Shown piece by piece: positions 8,694 to 18,472 of a DNA stretch of 64,000 bases. The stretch covers positions 92,263 to 156,262 of the forward strand of contig CANQUQ010000005.1 in assembly GCA_947627115.1 (NCBI GenBank), read 5' to 3'. The position numbers and the translations under genes were made by a program. Below the pieces are notes generated by a model, which was not told the origin of the DNA, did no database searches, and was given only the letters and a program-made list of their open reading frames with translations. The stretch comes from an uncultured Acetatifactor sp. Its GTDB lineage: Bacteria > Bacillota > Clostridia > Lachnospirales > Lachnospiraceae. Within the stretch, counting starts at the first letter, position 1; each line of letters opens with the position of its first letter.

Positions 8694-9401
8694 TTATCGG
8701 TTCTTATTCACGATCCTGGTCTCATACTTCCCTGTGGCAATCTCTATGTAGCGCACGAACAGGGAGACCTTGTTGTCCTGATTCAGACTGTTCCATACAA
8801 GCTCCGTAAAGCTGTCGATCTCTCCCGCGATCCCGACCTTCTTCGGCTCGCCCGTAAAGCTGGGCAGAGGATCGCCGTCATGCATGTAGGTATGGAGGAA
8901 CCGCCCTTCTCCGGGAGCGGGGGCGTCGTAAGCGAAGGTGTAACGGCAGCAGCAGGACGGGTCGCCGCCGTCGCTCTTCAAAACGGACATGGCGTAATCG
9001 TACCTGCCGTTCTCAATATGCATCACACCGGATATTCTGGGGGTGTAATTGGGAGCATCCGGCTCAAATTTACGGCAGCGCAGTGCCTGTTCAAAGGTCT
9101 TTCCCGCTGCCAGGCCGTCGTAGACGGTATCGGTCTGGTCTCCGTTCGTGACTATCGTATCATGCTTCAGCACTCTCACCGGAGCGTAAATGATCAGACT
9201 GGGATCCTCCAGTTTGGACGGGTCGAAGGCTTCCGTGCGTATCCCTTCCCCCTCCGTCACGAACACGCGGTTCCGGCTGTTCGAGCTGCGCCCCATGATA
9301 AAATAGGCAGTCACGGCATATTTCCCGTCAGCGGAACGTCCGATGACGATTCCCCTGCCGGGATATTCGTTGGCTTTCAGTTCCTGATCCAGTTGCAGCA
9401 T
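8694..9401 (-). CDS. purO: IMP cyclohydrolase, PurO-like
   Basis: A 235-residue protein resembling the archaeal-type IMP cyclohydrolase PurO, which closes FAICAR to IMP without the MGS-like fold used by PurH. Recognisable stretches are NEYPGRGIVIGRSADGK, AYFIMGRSSNSRNR and NYTPRISGVMHIENG. The start was set at the ATG preceded by AAGGAGGAAAAAT; the frame is open upstream, but that stretch is riboswitch sequence. The gene is first in the operon, 41 bases ahead of AICAR transformylase. Assignment rests on sequence recognition plus the missing PurH N-terminal domain next door, which makes the pathway complete. Confidence 0.88.
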   Translation of the reverse strand: MLQLDQELKANEYPGRGIVIGRSADGKYAVTAYFIMGRSSNSRNRVFVTEGEGIRTEAFDPSKLEDPSLIIYAPVRVLKHDTIVTNGDQTDTVYDGLAAGKTFEQALRCRKFEPDAPNYTPRISGVMHIENGRYDYAMSVLKSDGGDPSCCCRYTFAYDAPAPGEGRFLHTYMHDGDPLPSFTGEPKKVGIAGEIDSFTELVWNSLNQDNKVSLFVRYIEIATGKYETRIVNKNR

Positions 9402-9412
9402 ATTTTTCCTCC

Positions 9413-9522
9413 TTAAAACAGAACCGACCGTCTGCGCATCACAAGACGGGTGGTGCCCAGGCGGTCGGCTTATTTTCCGCTGCACTCCCCATGGGTACTC
9501 CCATTTCCGCCAGTCATGCAGC
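9413..9522 (-). promoter_or_regulatory. ZTP (pfl) riboswitch with intrinsic terminator
   Basis: Read on the minus strand. P1 is GCTGCA (9522-9517) paired with TGCAGC (9484-9479). Inside is TGACTGGCGG, then a small stem ATGGG-AGTA-CCCAT and CCATGGGGAG. The 3' conserved strand GCCGACCGCCTGGGCA lies at 9469-9454. These match the pfl motif in order and spacing. CCGACCG of the conserved strand can instead pair with CGGTCGG at 9430-9424, followed by TTCTGTTTT, giving a terminator that competes with the ligand-bound fold. The predicted effect is ON when ZTP/ZMP accumulates. The purO ribosome site follows directly. The downstream genes use ZMP, which fits. Confidence 0.88.
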
Positions 9523-9532
9523 TGCTGCTATT

Positions 9533-9561
9533 ATCTTACTCGTTTTTGTCCGAGTTTGCAA
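9533..9561 (-). promoter_or_regulatory. promoter of the purO operon, inside the GGDEF-EAL 3' end
   Basis: Minus strand: -35 TTGCAA (9561-9556), 17-base spacer, -10 TAAGAT (9538-9533). The predicted start near 9526 is only a few bases before the ZTP aptamer begins, which supports both calls. Most of the promoter lies within the last codons of the upstream GGDEF-EAL gene. Confidence 0.65.
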
Positions 9562-12139
9562 CATATTTCTGTTCAAAAATGTCCCGCTCCATAGGACGGT
9601 CAAAATAAAAGCCCTGGATATAACACACATTCATTTTGCTGACCACATCATATTGGGCGGATGTCTCGATGCCCTCCACGCACACGTCGACCCCCAGGGT
9701 CTCCGCCAGCTCTCCCACCATCTTGATGAAAGCCTGAGCGTAGGCATCCTTTTCCAGATCCTCCACAAAGCTCTGCTCTATCTTGAGCAGATCGAACGGA
9801 ATTTCCCTGATGTGGTTCAGGGACGAATATCCCGTGCCGAAGTCATCCAGTGCGATCCTGACGCCCAACGCCTTAATGCGGTTCAATATCTCCTTCATCC
9901 GCATCATATCGTTGATCGCCAGACTCTCCGTCACCTCCAGGACCAGATTTTCAGGCGTTATTCCCGTCTCCTGAAGGATCTGCTCCACGATCTCCACCAC
10001 ATCCGGCTGCAGAAGCTGTACCACGGACAGATTGACATTCACCCTGTAATCCGGATGGCCGTTCTCATTCCATTTCCGGCATTGCATGCATGCTTCCCTG
10101 AGCACATGATTTCCGATGGGGTTGATCAGGCCCAAATACTCGGCAAGCGGAATGAACTCTTCCGGCGGAATGAATCCCAGCTTGTTGCTGTTCCAGCGGA
10201 TCAACGCCTCTGCGCCCACACAGGCGCCGCCTTTTCTCAGATTCATGATCGGCTGGTAATAGACCTCAAATTCGTCATATCCTTCCATGGTGGCATCCCG
10301 CATGCTCTTTTCCATATTGAGCCGCTTCCCAGAGGCGGAAAGCAGATCCTGCCGAAAATCTACGATCCTGTTCTTGCCGCTCTTCTTGGCTTCGTGCATG
10401 GCAATATCCGCCTTCTGGACCAGATCCAGCACGCTGTCCCCCATGTCGGGAAAAAGGACGCTTCCCATGCTCATGGTACAGTAATAATCCGAGTCCTTCA
10501 GGAACCAGGGGCGTTCAAATATCGCCCCGATATCGGCGACGATCCTTTCATATTCCGGATAGCGGTCGGGGGAGACGATGATGACGAACTCATCTCCTCC
10601 CATGCGATAGCAGGTATCCTCAATGCCGGGAATCCTCTGCAGCGAATTGGATATGGCCTTGAGCAGCACATCGCCGTACTGATGCCCCAGGCCTTCATTG
10701 ATGTGCTTGAAATCGTCCAGATCCAGATAGAGGAGCGCCCCCGTCTTTCCGTCCTTTTTCGCCTGATCCGCCTGCCTGGCAAGATCTCTCTCACAGCACA
10801 TCCTGTTATACAGCCCTGTCAGCAGATCCGTGTAGGCCTGCTGCTCTATCCTGCGCTGATAAAGCTTTTTGTCCGTTATGTCATAGAGGGAATATAGGTT
10901 TGCCGGCTCTCCGTTGGACCAGGTGATCTCCTTAAAGATCAGGCTGTACCAGCAGCCCTGCTGAAGATGATCGATCTCATAGGTCCCGCCGGTGCACTCC
11001 TGCGAAAGCCCCTGCTCCAGCATCCGCACAAAACTGCCCTCGCTGAGTTCCTTCGCAAAGGTATCCTTCAGCTGTCTGTTGGAGAACAGCTCCTTCCCTG
11101 TCCTGCGGTCCGTCACGTAGATGGCACAGTCCACATTTTCAAGCGCCATCTCCAACGCCCTGTGGGCGACGTTAAGACGGTTCTGCATCGTCCTCCTGGC
11201 GAGAATGCTCTGCAGTACCCGCACCGAATCGTCAATGAACTTTATCTCCTGCTGTCCCCACACATGCCGCTTTCTGTGGTTCAGCGACAGCATCAGGGCG
11301 CCGCCGTCATCCCGGCTGCTTATGGGCAGGATTATGACCGCCTGCAGCCGATGCTTGCGGATCTCGTCCCAATATTCCACCTCTTTTTCTCCGGTGGAAG
11401 CCACAATGAGCTTTTTGTGCTTCAGAATGAGCGGAACGGGAAGATTGCTGGTCCTGTCATAAACGGAGTTCACTCCGGGCGCCAGCCACTCACAGATGAC
11501 ATCCATAGTGCCGGGCCGTGGGGCAAGTCGATAGATCTGTGCCGAGTCCACCTGAAGATAGGCACTGAGTATGCCCAGCCATTTTTTCATGAGGCTTTCC
11601 TCATGCTCGCCGCTGTCCAGAAGCTCCACGATCTTAGCCGAAAAATCCGCGCTTCGGACATGCCTGTACAGCTCCTGCTCCGCAGAACGGTTCCTCATGA
11701 TGTCTAACTTCGCGTCGATATTGGACGCCTTGTTCTCAAACAGGGCACTGCTGATATCCTGCAGCAGATCCAGAGTGTCCAGAAAATACATTCCCTCTGC
11801 CTTGCGACCGGGCCTTACCATAAAGACAAGCCAGTACAGCTGAGTTTTCCCTTCCAGGCGCACGGCCATCGCCGCCACCTTGTCGCCGTCTTCACCGACA
11901 TCCTCTATCGCCAGATCCTCCAGCGAACCGTCCCACACTCTCTCCAGGACCAGCTTGACCTGAGGGCGGCTCTGATAGCTCCGGATGCGCTCCCTCTGCT
12001 CCTCGCTGCCGGTAATGTCCGTGATCCTATTGCCCTCACTGTCCAGACAGTAAGCGCACAGTCCGGTGGCTTTGCAGAAATCCTCCTGAAAATGCTGTAA
12101 CTCCTTCTGATCGATCAACTCGTTGGAAATGTTTTGCAA
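9536..12139 (-). CDS. GGDEF-EAL protein with PocR-like, GAF and PAS sensory regions
   Basis: An 867-residue c-di-GMP enzyme with no clear membrane segment. The first 120 residues resemble a PocR-type sensory domain (FQEDFCKATGLCAYCLDSEGN). A GAF-like region spans about 180-335 and a PAS-like region about 340-440. The GGDEF domain is near residue 513 (RMGGDEFVII) and EAL near 644 (GAEALIRW), with NLS, EVTES, DDFGTGYSSL, LLKIEQ, VEGIET and QGFYF all kept, so phosphodiesterase residues look intact. No RxxD inhibitory site precedes GGDEF. Both activities are possible. The start is TTG, with GGAGGAG upstream, 16 bases after guaB. Confidence 0.9.
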   Translation of the reverse strand: MQNISNELIDQKELQHFQEDFCKATGLCAYCLDSEGNRITDITGSEEQRERIRSYQSRPQVKLVLERVWDGSLEDLAIEDVGEDGDKVAAMAVRLEGKTQLYWLVFMVRPGRKAEGMYFLDTLDLLQDISSALFENKASNIDAKLDIMRNRSAEQELYRHVRSADFSAKIVELLDSGEHEESLMKKWLGILSAYLQVDSAQIYRLAPRPGTMDVICEWLAPGVNSVYDRTSNLPVPLILKHKKLIVASTGEKEVEYWDEIRKHRLQAVIILPISSRDDGGALMLSLNHRKRHVWGQQEIKFIDDSVRVLQSILARRTMQNRLNVAHRALEMALENVDCAIYVTDRRTGKELFSNRQLKDTFAKELSEGSFVRMLEQGLSQECTGGTYEIDHLQQGCWYSLIFKEITWSNGEPANLYSLYDITDKKLYQRRIEQQAYTDLLTGLYNRMCCERDLARQADQAKKDGKTGALLYLDLDDFKHINEGLGHQYGDVLLKAISNSLQRIPGIEDTCYRMGGDEFVIIVSPDRYPEYERIVADIGAIFERPWFLKDSDYYCTMSMGSVLFPDMGDSVLDLVQKADIAMHEAKKSGKNRIVDFRQDLLSASGKRLNMEKSMRDATMEGYDEFEVYYQPIMNLRKGGACVGAEALIRWNSNKLGFIPPEEFIPLAEYLGLINPIGNHVLREACMQCRKWNENGHPDYRVNVNLSVVQLLQPDVVEIVEQILQETGITPENLVLEVTESLAINDMMRMKEILNRIKALGVRIALDDFGTGYSSLNHIREIPFDLLKIEQSFVEDLEKDAYAQAFIKMVGELAETLGVDVCVEGIETSAQYDVVSKMNVCYIQGFYFDRPMERDIFEQKYVANSDKNE

Positions 12140-12155
12140 AATAACTCCTCCACGT

Positions 12156-13637
<1,482 letters not shown>

Positions 13638-13653
13638 TCAGTACAATAATCTG

Positions 13654-13683
13654 ATAACCCCGGAGAGCCTCTGCCGGGGTTAT
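13654..13683 (-). promoter_or_regulatory. hairpin in the guaB leader
   Basis: A perfect 10-base inverted repeat ATAACCCCGG / CCGGGGTTAT with a 10-base loop, between the guaB promoter and its ribosome site. It is not followed by a T run on the minus strand, so it is more likely an mRNA-stabilising or regulatory stem than a terminator. It could also serve as 3' end for the upstream gene. Confidence 0.5.
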
Positions 13684-13697
13684 AAATATTTCAAAAG

Positions 13698-13726
13698 AGT
13701 TTAACAGAGTTTTATCCCTGTGTCAA
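13698..13726 (-). promoter_or_regulatory. guaB promoter
   Basis: Minus strand: -35 TTGACA (13726-13721), 17-base spacer, -10 TAAACT (13703-13698). This is a near-consensus vegetative promoter about 80 bases before the guaB ATG and immediately after the end of the upstream membrane-protein gene. Confidence 0.8.
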
Positions 13727-13733
13727 GAAATGT

Positions 13734-14228
13734 TTAATCGCTAAATATCTTGCGCGGTGCCGCGTTTTTCATGGCCTTGATCAGTTCGGGGGACGGGCTC
13801 AGGATAATTTTTTCTCCGCCCTCAAAATACATGGCATAGCGCAGGTCCGGCTGCAGCTCCTCGCCGACACTGTAGTCCTTTACCTTTACAGGGCGGTTCT
13901 TATAGCTGTCCAGACGGTGACTGTTGACAGGCGCCATGATCTCTATCCTGTCCAGACCGTAGGTGCCTATCCTCTTTCTGCGGGATCTGGCCATCACCTT
14001 GTCCACCGTCAGCTCTCTGTCCAGATACAGATATTCGTACTCAAGATTGGTGAACAGATACACCAGATATGCACCGCCTGCCGCGAGAAGCATCAGAAAG
14101 AATGCAGCATAAACAAAGGGCGTCGCAAAAAAGAAGATGACTGCCAATACGATCAGAAAAATTTGGAGAATTCTGGCCTTGAGAGAAGTCTTCTGCTTCA
14201 CCAGGCACTCTACATATACGTCATTCAT
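13734..14228 (-). CDS. small membrane protein of unknown function (DUF6106-like)
   Basis: A 164-residue protein starting MNDVYVECLV, with two membrane helices between about 22 and 62 (LQIFLIVLAVIFFFATPFVY, then AAFFLMLLAAGGAYLVYLF) followed by a soluble domain with RKRIGTYGLDRIEIMAP and KIILSPSPELIKAM. The latter resembles PH-like domains of bacterial membrane proteins. GGAGG lies 7 bases before the chosen ATG; the upstream in-frame ATG lacks a site. It is transcribed divergently from the gene at 14436. I recognise the fold pattern but not a function; the DUF name is from memory and uncertain. Confidence 0.7.
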   Translation of the reverse strand: MNDVYVECLVKQKTSLKARILQIFLIVLAVIFFFATPFVYAAFFLMLLAAGGAYLVYLFTNLEYEYLYLDRELTVDKVMARSRRKRIGTYGLDRIEIMAPVNSHRLDSYKNRPVKVKDYSVGEELQPDLRYAMYFEGGEKIILSPSPELIKAMKNAAPRKIFSD

Positions 14229-14288
14229 CGCGGTCCTCCGTTCCCTTCCTTTTGCCAAAAACAGGCTACATAATCATGATATAACAAC

Positions 14289-14318
14289 TTGGGACAAGTT
14301 GCAAGGCAACTTTCCCAA
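14289..14318. repeat. long inverted repeat in a divergent intergenic region
   Basis: TTGGGA-C-AAGTTGC-AAG-GCAACTT-TCCCAA: 13 base pairs with one bulged C and a 3-base loop. It lies between two divergent genes, about 50 bases before the plus-strand promoter. Without a clear T run on either side it is better explained as an operator or regulatory hairpin than as a terminator. Confidence 0.5.
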
Positions 14319-14366
14319 AACAATAACTTTTTCTCTGTTTTTTAGAATCCGGTAAGAAACGGATCA

Positions 14367-14395
14367 TTGACATTTTTTGCGTATGCACGTATCAT
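14367..14395 (+). promoter_or_regulatory. promoter of the 14436 gene
   Basis: -35 TTGACA (14367-14372), 17-base spacer, -10 TATCAT (14390-14395), about 35 bases before the ribosome site of the downstream gene. Confidence 0.75.
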
Positions 14396-14435
14396 GTACA
14401 ATAGCACGAGCATGGAGCAGAAAGGTGGTGATACC

Positions 14436-15185
14436 ATGCCTGTGATGGACGAATTTCAGAAGGAGCGGGATGCGGTCAGGAACGGTACGCCGAAGCAGAA
14501 GCTTTCCTATTTTGTCTATTATTACAAGTGGTACGTGATCGCCGCAGTACTGATCCTGCTCGCGGTCATCTCTCTTGCAGTGCATTTTGCGAACCAAAAG
14601 GAGACAGCCTTTTATGCCTGCCTGCTGAATGCGGCACCGGGCGAGAACGCGAAGCAATATACACAGAGCTTTACGGAATACGCCGGAATCGACACAGACG
14701 CTTACGAAGCGGATTTTGACACCAGCATCATCATCAGCGAGACACAGGGAAATCCGGAGACGCTGGCGGCAGCCTCCCAGCAGCTGATGATCTATATTGC
14801 GGCGGGCAACCTGGATGTGATGCTTACGGATACCAACTCTATCCGGCACTATGCCAACGCCGATCTTTTTTACGATCTGAGGGATTTTCTGACTCCGGAA
14901 CAGCTAAAGCTCTATGAACCGTATTTCTATTACGTAGACTGGTCCGTGGTGCAGGAGCTGAAACAGAGCATGCCGGACTCGGAAAATGACTTTATCCCGG
15001 CTTACCCGGATCCCCGCAAGCCTGAGGAGATGGAGCAGCCTGTCCCCGTAGGCATTTTTTTGAAAAAGGACTGCGCTCTGACGGATAACTACTATTTTCT
15101 GAGCGATGACGTAGTGCTGAGCGTGTTGTCCAATACCGGCCACCCCCAGACGGCTTCCCGGTTCATTGATTTTGTCATGCAATAA
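14436..15185 (+). CDS. membrane-anchored protein of unknown function
   Basis: A 249-residue protein. The cytoplasmic N-terminus (MPVMDEFQKERDAVRNGTPKQKL) leads into one membrane helix at about 30-50 (WYVIAAVLILLAVISLAVHF), then an extracellular domain of about 195 residues. The outer part includes LMIYIAAGNLDVMLTDTNSI and LFYDLRDFLTPEQL, a pattern seen in extracellular solute-binding-like domains of Clostridia. The start was chosen because AAAGGTGGTG precedes it; the longer open frame begins inside the promoter. It is the only plus-strand gene between 1 and 24 kb. I do not recognise a function. Confidence 0.75.
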   Translation: MPVMDEFQKERDAVRNGTPKQKLSYFVYYYKWYVIAAVLILLAVISLAVHFANQKETAFYACLLNAAPGENAKQYTQSFTEYAGIDTDAYEADFDTSIIISETQGNPETLAAASQQLMIYIAAGNLDVMLTDTNSIRHYANADLFYDLRDFLTPEQLKLYEPYFYYVDWSVVQELKQSMPDSENDFIPAYPDPRKPEEMEQPVPVGIFLKKDCALTDNYYFLSDDVVLSVLSNTGHPQTASRFIDFVMQ

Positions 15186-15205
15186 AAATAAATCATTCCT
15201 TCCGT

Positions 15206-16636
15206 CTACAGCAATTCCTTCAGCAGCCTGTTCACGCTGCCGGGATCTGCCTTTCCCTTCATGGCTTTCATTGTCTGGCCCACCAGAAAACCGATAGCCT
15301 TTTCCTTGCCGTTGCGATAGTCCTGAACGGACTGGGGATTTGCGGCGATGACCTCCTCCACGGTCCTACGCAGGGCTCCTTCGTCACTGACCATTTTCAG
15401 CCCTTTCTTTTCCACATACTCTTCCGGATCGATATCCTCCTCGAACATGACCTCAAAGACCTCCTTGGCCACCGTGGAATTGATCGCTCTGCTCTCCGTG
15501 AGGTCGATCAGTTTTGCAAGATTTTCCGGTGAAAAACGGATATCCTCAGGATCCATTCCCCTTTCTTTCAAAAGGCGCAGCGTCTCCACCATGAGCCAAT
15601 TGGACACTTTCTTAGGCTGACTTCCCAGGGCCACCGTGGCCTCAAAAATATCCGCCATGTGCTTTGAGCCCGTGATGATCTCAATATCATAATCGGGCAG
15701 CTCAAATTCTTCCTTGTACCGCTTCATCTTTTCCGTCCGGAATTCCGGCTGTCTTGACCGGATCTCCTCCAGATACTCGTCGCTGATGCTCACCGGAGCC
15801 AGATCCGGATCCGGGAAATAGCGGTAGTCCTGCGCATCCTCCTTGGAGCGCATGGCATAAGAGGTCTCCTTCGCATCGTCCCATCTCCTGGTCTCCTGAA
15901 CCACGGGCTCCCCCGCCTCCAGCAGATCGATCTGACGGCTCCTCTCCCCCTCAATGGCGCGGGCGATGGCCCTGAAGGAATTCAGGTTCTTCATTTCGGT
16001 CCGGGTGCCGAATGCGGCCGCCCCCTTTTCCCGAACGGAGAGATTCACGTCCGCACGCATGGAGCCCTCCTGAAGCTTGCAGTCGCTGGCCCCCAGATAC
16101 TGAATGATCAGACGCAGCTTTTCCAGATAGGCGATGACCTCCTCGGCGCTTCGCATATCCGGCTCCGACACGATCTCGATCAGCGGCACGCCGGAGCGGT
16201 TGTAGTCCACCAGGGTGCAGTCCTCCCACTCGTCGTGGATCAGCTTGCCCGCATCCTCCTCCATGTGAATTTCGTGGATGCCTATCTTTTTCGCGCCCTC
16301 CGGGGTGTCGATCTCCACCCAGCCGTCGCGGCAGATGGGCAGGTAGAGCTGCGATATCTGGTAGTTCTGCGGGTTGTCGGGATAAAAGTAATTTTTTCTG
16401 TCGAATTTGCAGTAGCGGGTAATGCTGCAGTTGGTAGCCAGACCTACCGCCACCGCATGTTCCAGCACCTTCCTGTTCAACACGGGCAGAGAGCCGGGCA
16501 TGCCGGTGCACACCGGACAGGTATGGGAATTGGGACTGCCGCCGAAGGCCGTGGAGCATCCGCAGAAGATCTTTGTCCTGGTAGCAAGCTCCACATGCAC
16601 CTCCAGGCCGATGACGGTCTCGTATTCCTTAGCCAT
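15206..16636 (-). CDS. gatB: Asp-tRNA(Asn)/Glu-tRNA(Gln) amidotransferase subunit B
   Basis: The kinase and tRNA-binding subunit of GatCAB, which activates mischarged Asp or Glu on tRNA. The 476-residue length is normal. It starts YETVIGLEVHVELAT and has the zinc site FCGCS plus CPVC, the GVPLIEIVSEPD signature, and a C-terminal YqeY-like tail (AIGFLVGQTMKAMKG). The ATG directly follows the gatA stop, so translation is coupled. It is the last gene of the aspS-gatC-gatA-gatB operon. Because the window also has glnS, the likely substrate is Asp-tRNA(Asn). Confidence 0.97.
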   Translation of the reverse strand: MAKEYETVIGLEVHVELATRTKIFCGCSTAFGGSPNSHTCPVCTGMPGSLPVLNRKVLEHAVAVGLATNCSITRYCKFDRKNYFYPDNPQNYQISQLYLPICRDGWVEIDTPEGAKKIGIHEIHMEEDAGKLIHDEWEDCTLVDYNRSGVPLIEIVSEPDMRSAEEVIAYLEKLRLIIQYLGASDCKLQEGSMRADVNLSVREKGAAAFGTRTEMKNLNSFRAIARAIEGERSRQIDLLEAGEPVVQETRRWDDAKETSYAMRSKEDAQDYRYFPDPDLAPVSISDEYLEEIRSRQPEFRTEKMKRYKEEFELPDYDIEIITGSKHMADIFEATVALGSQPKKVSNWLMVETLRLLKERGMDPEDIRFSPENLAKLIDLTESRAINSTVAKEVFEVMFEEDIDPEEYVEKKGLKMVSDEGALRRTVEEVIAANPQSVQDYRNGKEKAIGFLVGQTMKAMKGKADPGSVNRLLKELL

Positions 16637-18079
16637 CTACTTTCCCTCCTTCCTCAGCTGCTCATATGTGTAAGCGGCCCGGATCAGATCTTTCTCACGG
16701 AAGCAGTCTCCGATCAGCTGCAGGCCTATGGGCAGGCCCTTTTTATCCGTTCCGCAGGGCACACATATGCCCGGCAGGCCTGCAAGATTTACGGCGATGG
16801 TATAGATATCGCCCAGATACATTTTTATGGGATCCGACAGGCTTTCACCCAGTCTGGGTGCAGTGGTAGGCGCCGCGGGGCCCAGAATACAGTTATATTT
16901 TCCAAATGCCTCATCGAAGGCCCCTTTGATCATGGCTTTCACCCGCAGGGCCTTCAGATAGTATGCGTCGTAATAGCCGGAGCTCAAGACAAAGCTTCCC
17001 AGCATGATCCTGCGCTTTACTTCAGGGCCGAAGCCCTGGGAGCGTGTCTTCTTATACATCTGATGAAGTCCCTCCGCCTCGGCGCGGTATCCGTATTTGA
17101 TGCCGTCGAAGCGCTCCAGGTTAGAGCTTGCCTCGGCGGCGGCGATGGTATAATAAGCAGGAATTGCGTAATCCACCAGGCTTAGGTCAAACTCCTCCAC
17201 CACGGCTCCGTTTTCCTTCAGCAGCTCCGCCGCCTGCAGGACCGCCGCCCTCACCTCCGGATCCAGCCCTTCCCCGAAATAATCTCTCGGAATGCCGATG
17301 CGCATACCCTTTACATCTCTCACCAGCGCCGACGTAAAATCCGTGTCCTGTCTCTCCACGGAGGTGGAATCCTTCACGTCATGGGAGGCGATGGCCTCCA
17401 GAATCACGGCACAGTCCTCCACCGTCCTGCTCAGGGGACCGATCTGATCCAGGGAGGAGCCGTAGGCCACCAGGCCATATCGGGAAACGGTGCCGTAGGT
17501 GGGCTTCATTCCCACAACGCCGCAGAAGGAAGCCGGCTGGCGGATGGAGCCGCCGGTATCGGAGCCCAGCGCAAAAAAGCACTCTCCGGATGCCACCGCC
17601 GCAGCGGAGCCGCCGGAGGAACCGCCGGGCACATGCTCCGGATCCGCGGGATTTCTTGTGACGCCGTAAGCGGAGGTCTCCGTGGTGGATCCCATGGCGA
17701 ACTCATCCATATTGGTCTTGCCGATAAGGACCGCTCCTGCCCTCTCCAGGTTCAGGACCGCCTCGGCGGAGAAGGTCGGCACATAGTTCTCCAGTATTTT
17801 GGATGCGCAGGTGGTCAGAAGCCCTTCCGTACACAGATTATCCTTAATTGCCACCGGAACGCCGGCCAGAGGGCCGGTCAGCTCCCCCGCCTCGATCCTC
17901 CTCTGCACATCCGCCGCTCTGCTCAGGGCGCCGTCGCGGTCCACAGTTATATAGCAGTTGTACAGGCTCTCCTTTTCCTCTATTCTCGCAAGCACGGCCT
18001 CCATGGCTTCCACGGCCGTGGTCCTTCCTTCTCGTATGGCTGTTCCAAGTTCCACAGCCGAAAGGGATAAAAGCTCCAT
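16637..18079 (-). CDS. gatA: Asp-tRNA(Asn)/Glu-tRNA(Gln) amidotransferase subunit A
   Basis: The amidase subunit that releases ammonia from Gln or Asn for tRNA-bound Asp or Glu. The 480-residue protein has the amidase-signature triad: Lys in VAIKDNLCTEG, the cis-Ser region PGGSSGGSAAAVASG, and the nucleophile region GSDTGGSIRQPASFCG. The start is the ATG of MELLSLSAVEL, preceded by AAGAGG; the longer open frame has no ribosome site. It stops one base before gatB starts. An 83-base gap with a short direct repeat separates it from gatC. Confidence 0.97.
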   Translation of the reverse strand: MELLSLSAVELGTAIREGRTTAVEAMEAVLARIEEKESLYNCYITVDRDGALSRAADVQRRIEAGELTGPLAGVPVAIKDNLCTEGLLTTCASKILENYVPTFSAEAVLNLERAGAVLIGKTNMDEFAMGSTTETSAYGVTRNPADPEHVPGGSSGGSAAAVASGECFFALGSDTGGSIRQPASFCGVVGMKPTYGTVSRYGLVAYGSSLDQIGPLSRTVEDCAVILEAIASHDVKDSTSVERQDTDFTSALVRDVKGMRIGIPRDYFGEGLDPEVRAAVLQAAELLKENGAVVEEFDLSLVDYAIPAYYTIAAAEASSNLERFDGIKYGYRAEAEGLHQMYKKTRSQGFGPEVKRRIMLGSFVLSSGYYDAYYLKALRVKAMIKGAFDEAFGKYNCILGPAAPTTAPRLGESLSDPIKMYLGDIYTIAVNLAGLPGICVPCGTDKKGLPIGLQLIGDCFREKDLIRAAYTYEQLRKEGK

Positions 18080-18139
18080 AGTTACCTCTTTTCTGCACCG
18101 ATCCTTCTTCACGCAGATCAGTGCGGGATACCGAAGATC

Positions 18140-18171
18140 CAGTGTCGGTCAAAAACACAGTGTCAGTCAAA
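18140..18171. repeat. short direct repeat between gatC and gatA
   Basis: CAGTGTCGGTCAAA (18140-18153) and CAGTGTCAGTCAAA (18158-18171) differ at one base and are 18 bases apart. The second copy covers the gatC stop codon. It may be a small duplication and has no evident function. Confidence 0.5.
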
Positions 18172-18456
18172 TGTCTTGGGCACTACGAACATAGAGTCCT
18201 TTTCCTCCGGCGCGTTCCTCAGCGTCGTTTCGCTGCCGTCCCCGTTCGTCACCACATCCTCCCGGAACACATTCTTCACCGGGAACGCATGAGACATGGG
18301 CTCCACACCGGAGGTGTCCAGTTCGTTCAGCTTATCAATATAGTCCAGCATTCTGCCCATGTCCTTTTTGGCCTGCTCTTTCTCCTCACCGGAGAGGTCC
18401 AGCTTTGCCAGAATGCCCACGTAGTCTATCGTTTCATCCGTAATAATATTTGACAT
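18163..18456 (-). CDS. gatC: Asp-tRNA(Asn)/Glu-tRNA(Gln) amidotransferase subunit C
   Basis: A 97-residue GatC, the small subunit that wraps and stabilises GatA. Typical features are the N-terminal helix ([16 protein letters not shown]), the middle [22 protein letters not shown] with its conserved Asp-Val-Glu-Pro-type turn, and the C-terminal [19 protein letters not shown]. It begins 16 bases after aspS and precedes gatA. The length is normal and nothing is missing. Confidence 0.95.
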   Translation of the reverse strand: MSNIITDETIDYVGILAKLDLSGEEKEQAKKDMGRMLDYIDKLNELDTSGVEPMSHAFPVKNVFREDVVTNGDGSETTLRNAPEEKDSMFVVPKTFD

Positions 18457-18472
18457 TTCCGCCTGTTCCCCC

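Noticed and set aside
13654..13683. Intrinsic terminator before guaB
   Set aside because: The stem is strong but lies downstream of the guaB promoter and lacks a T run, so it was called a leader hairpin.
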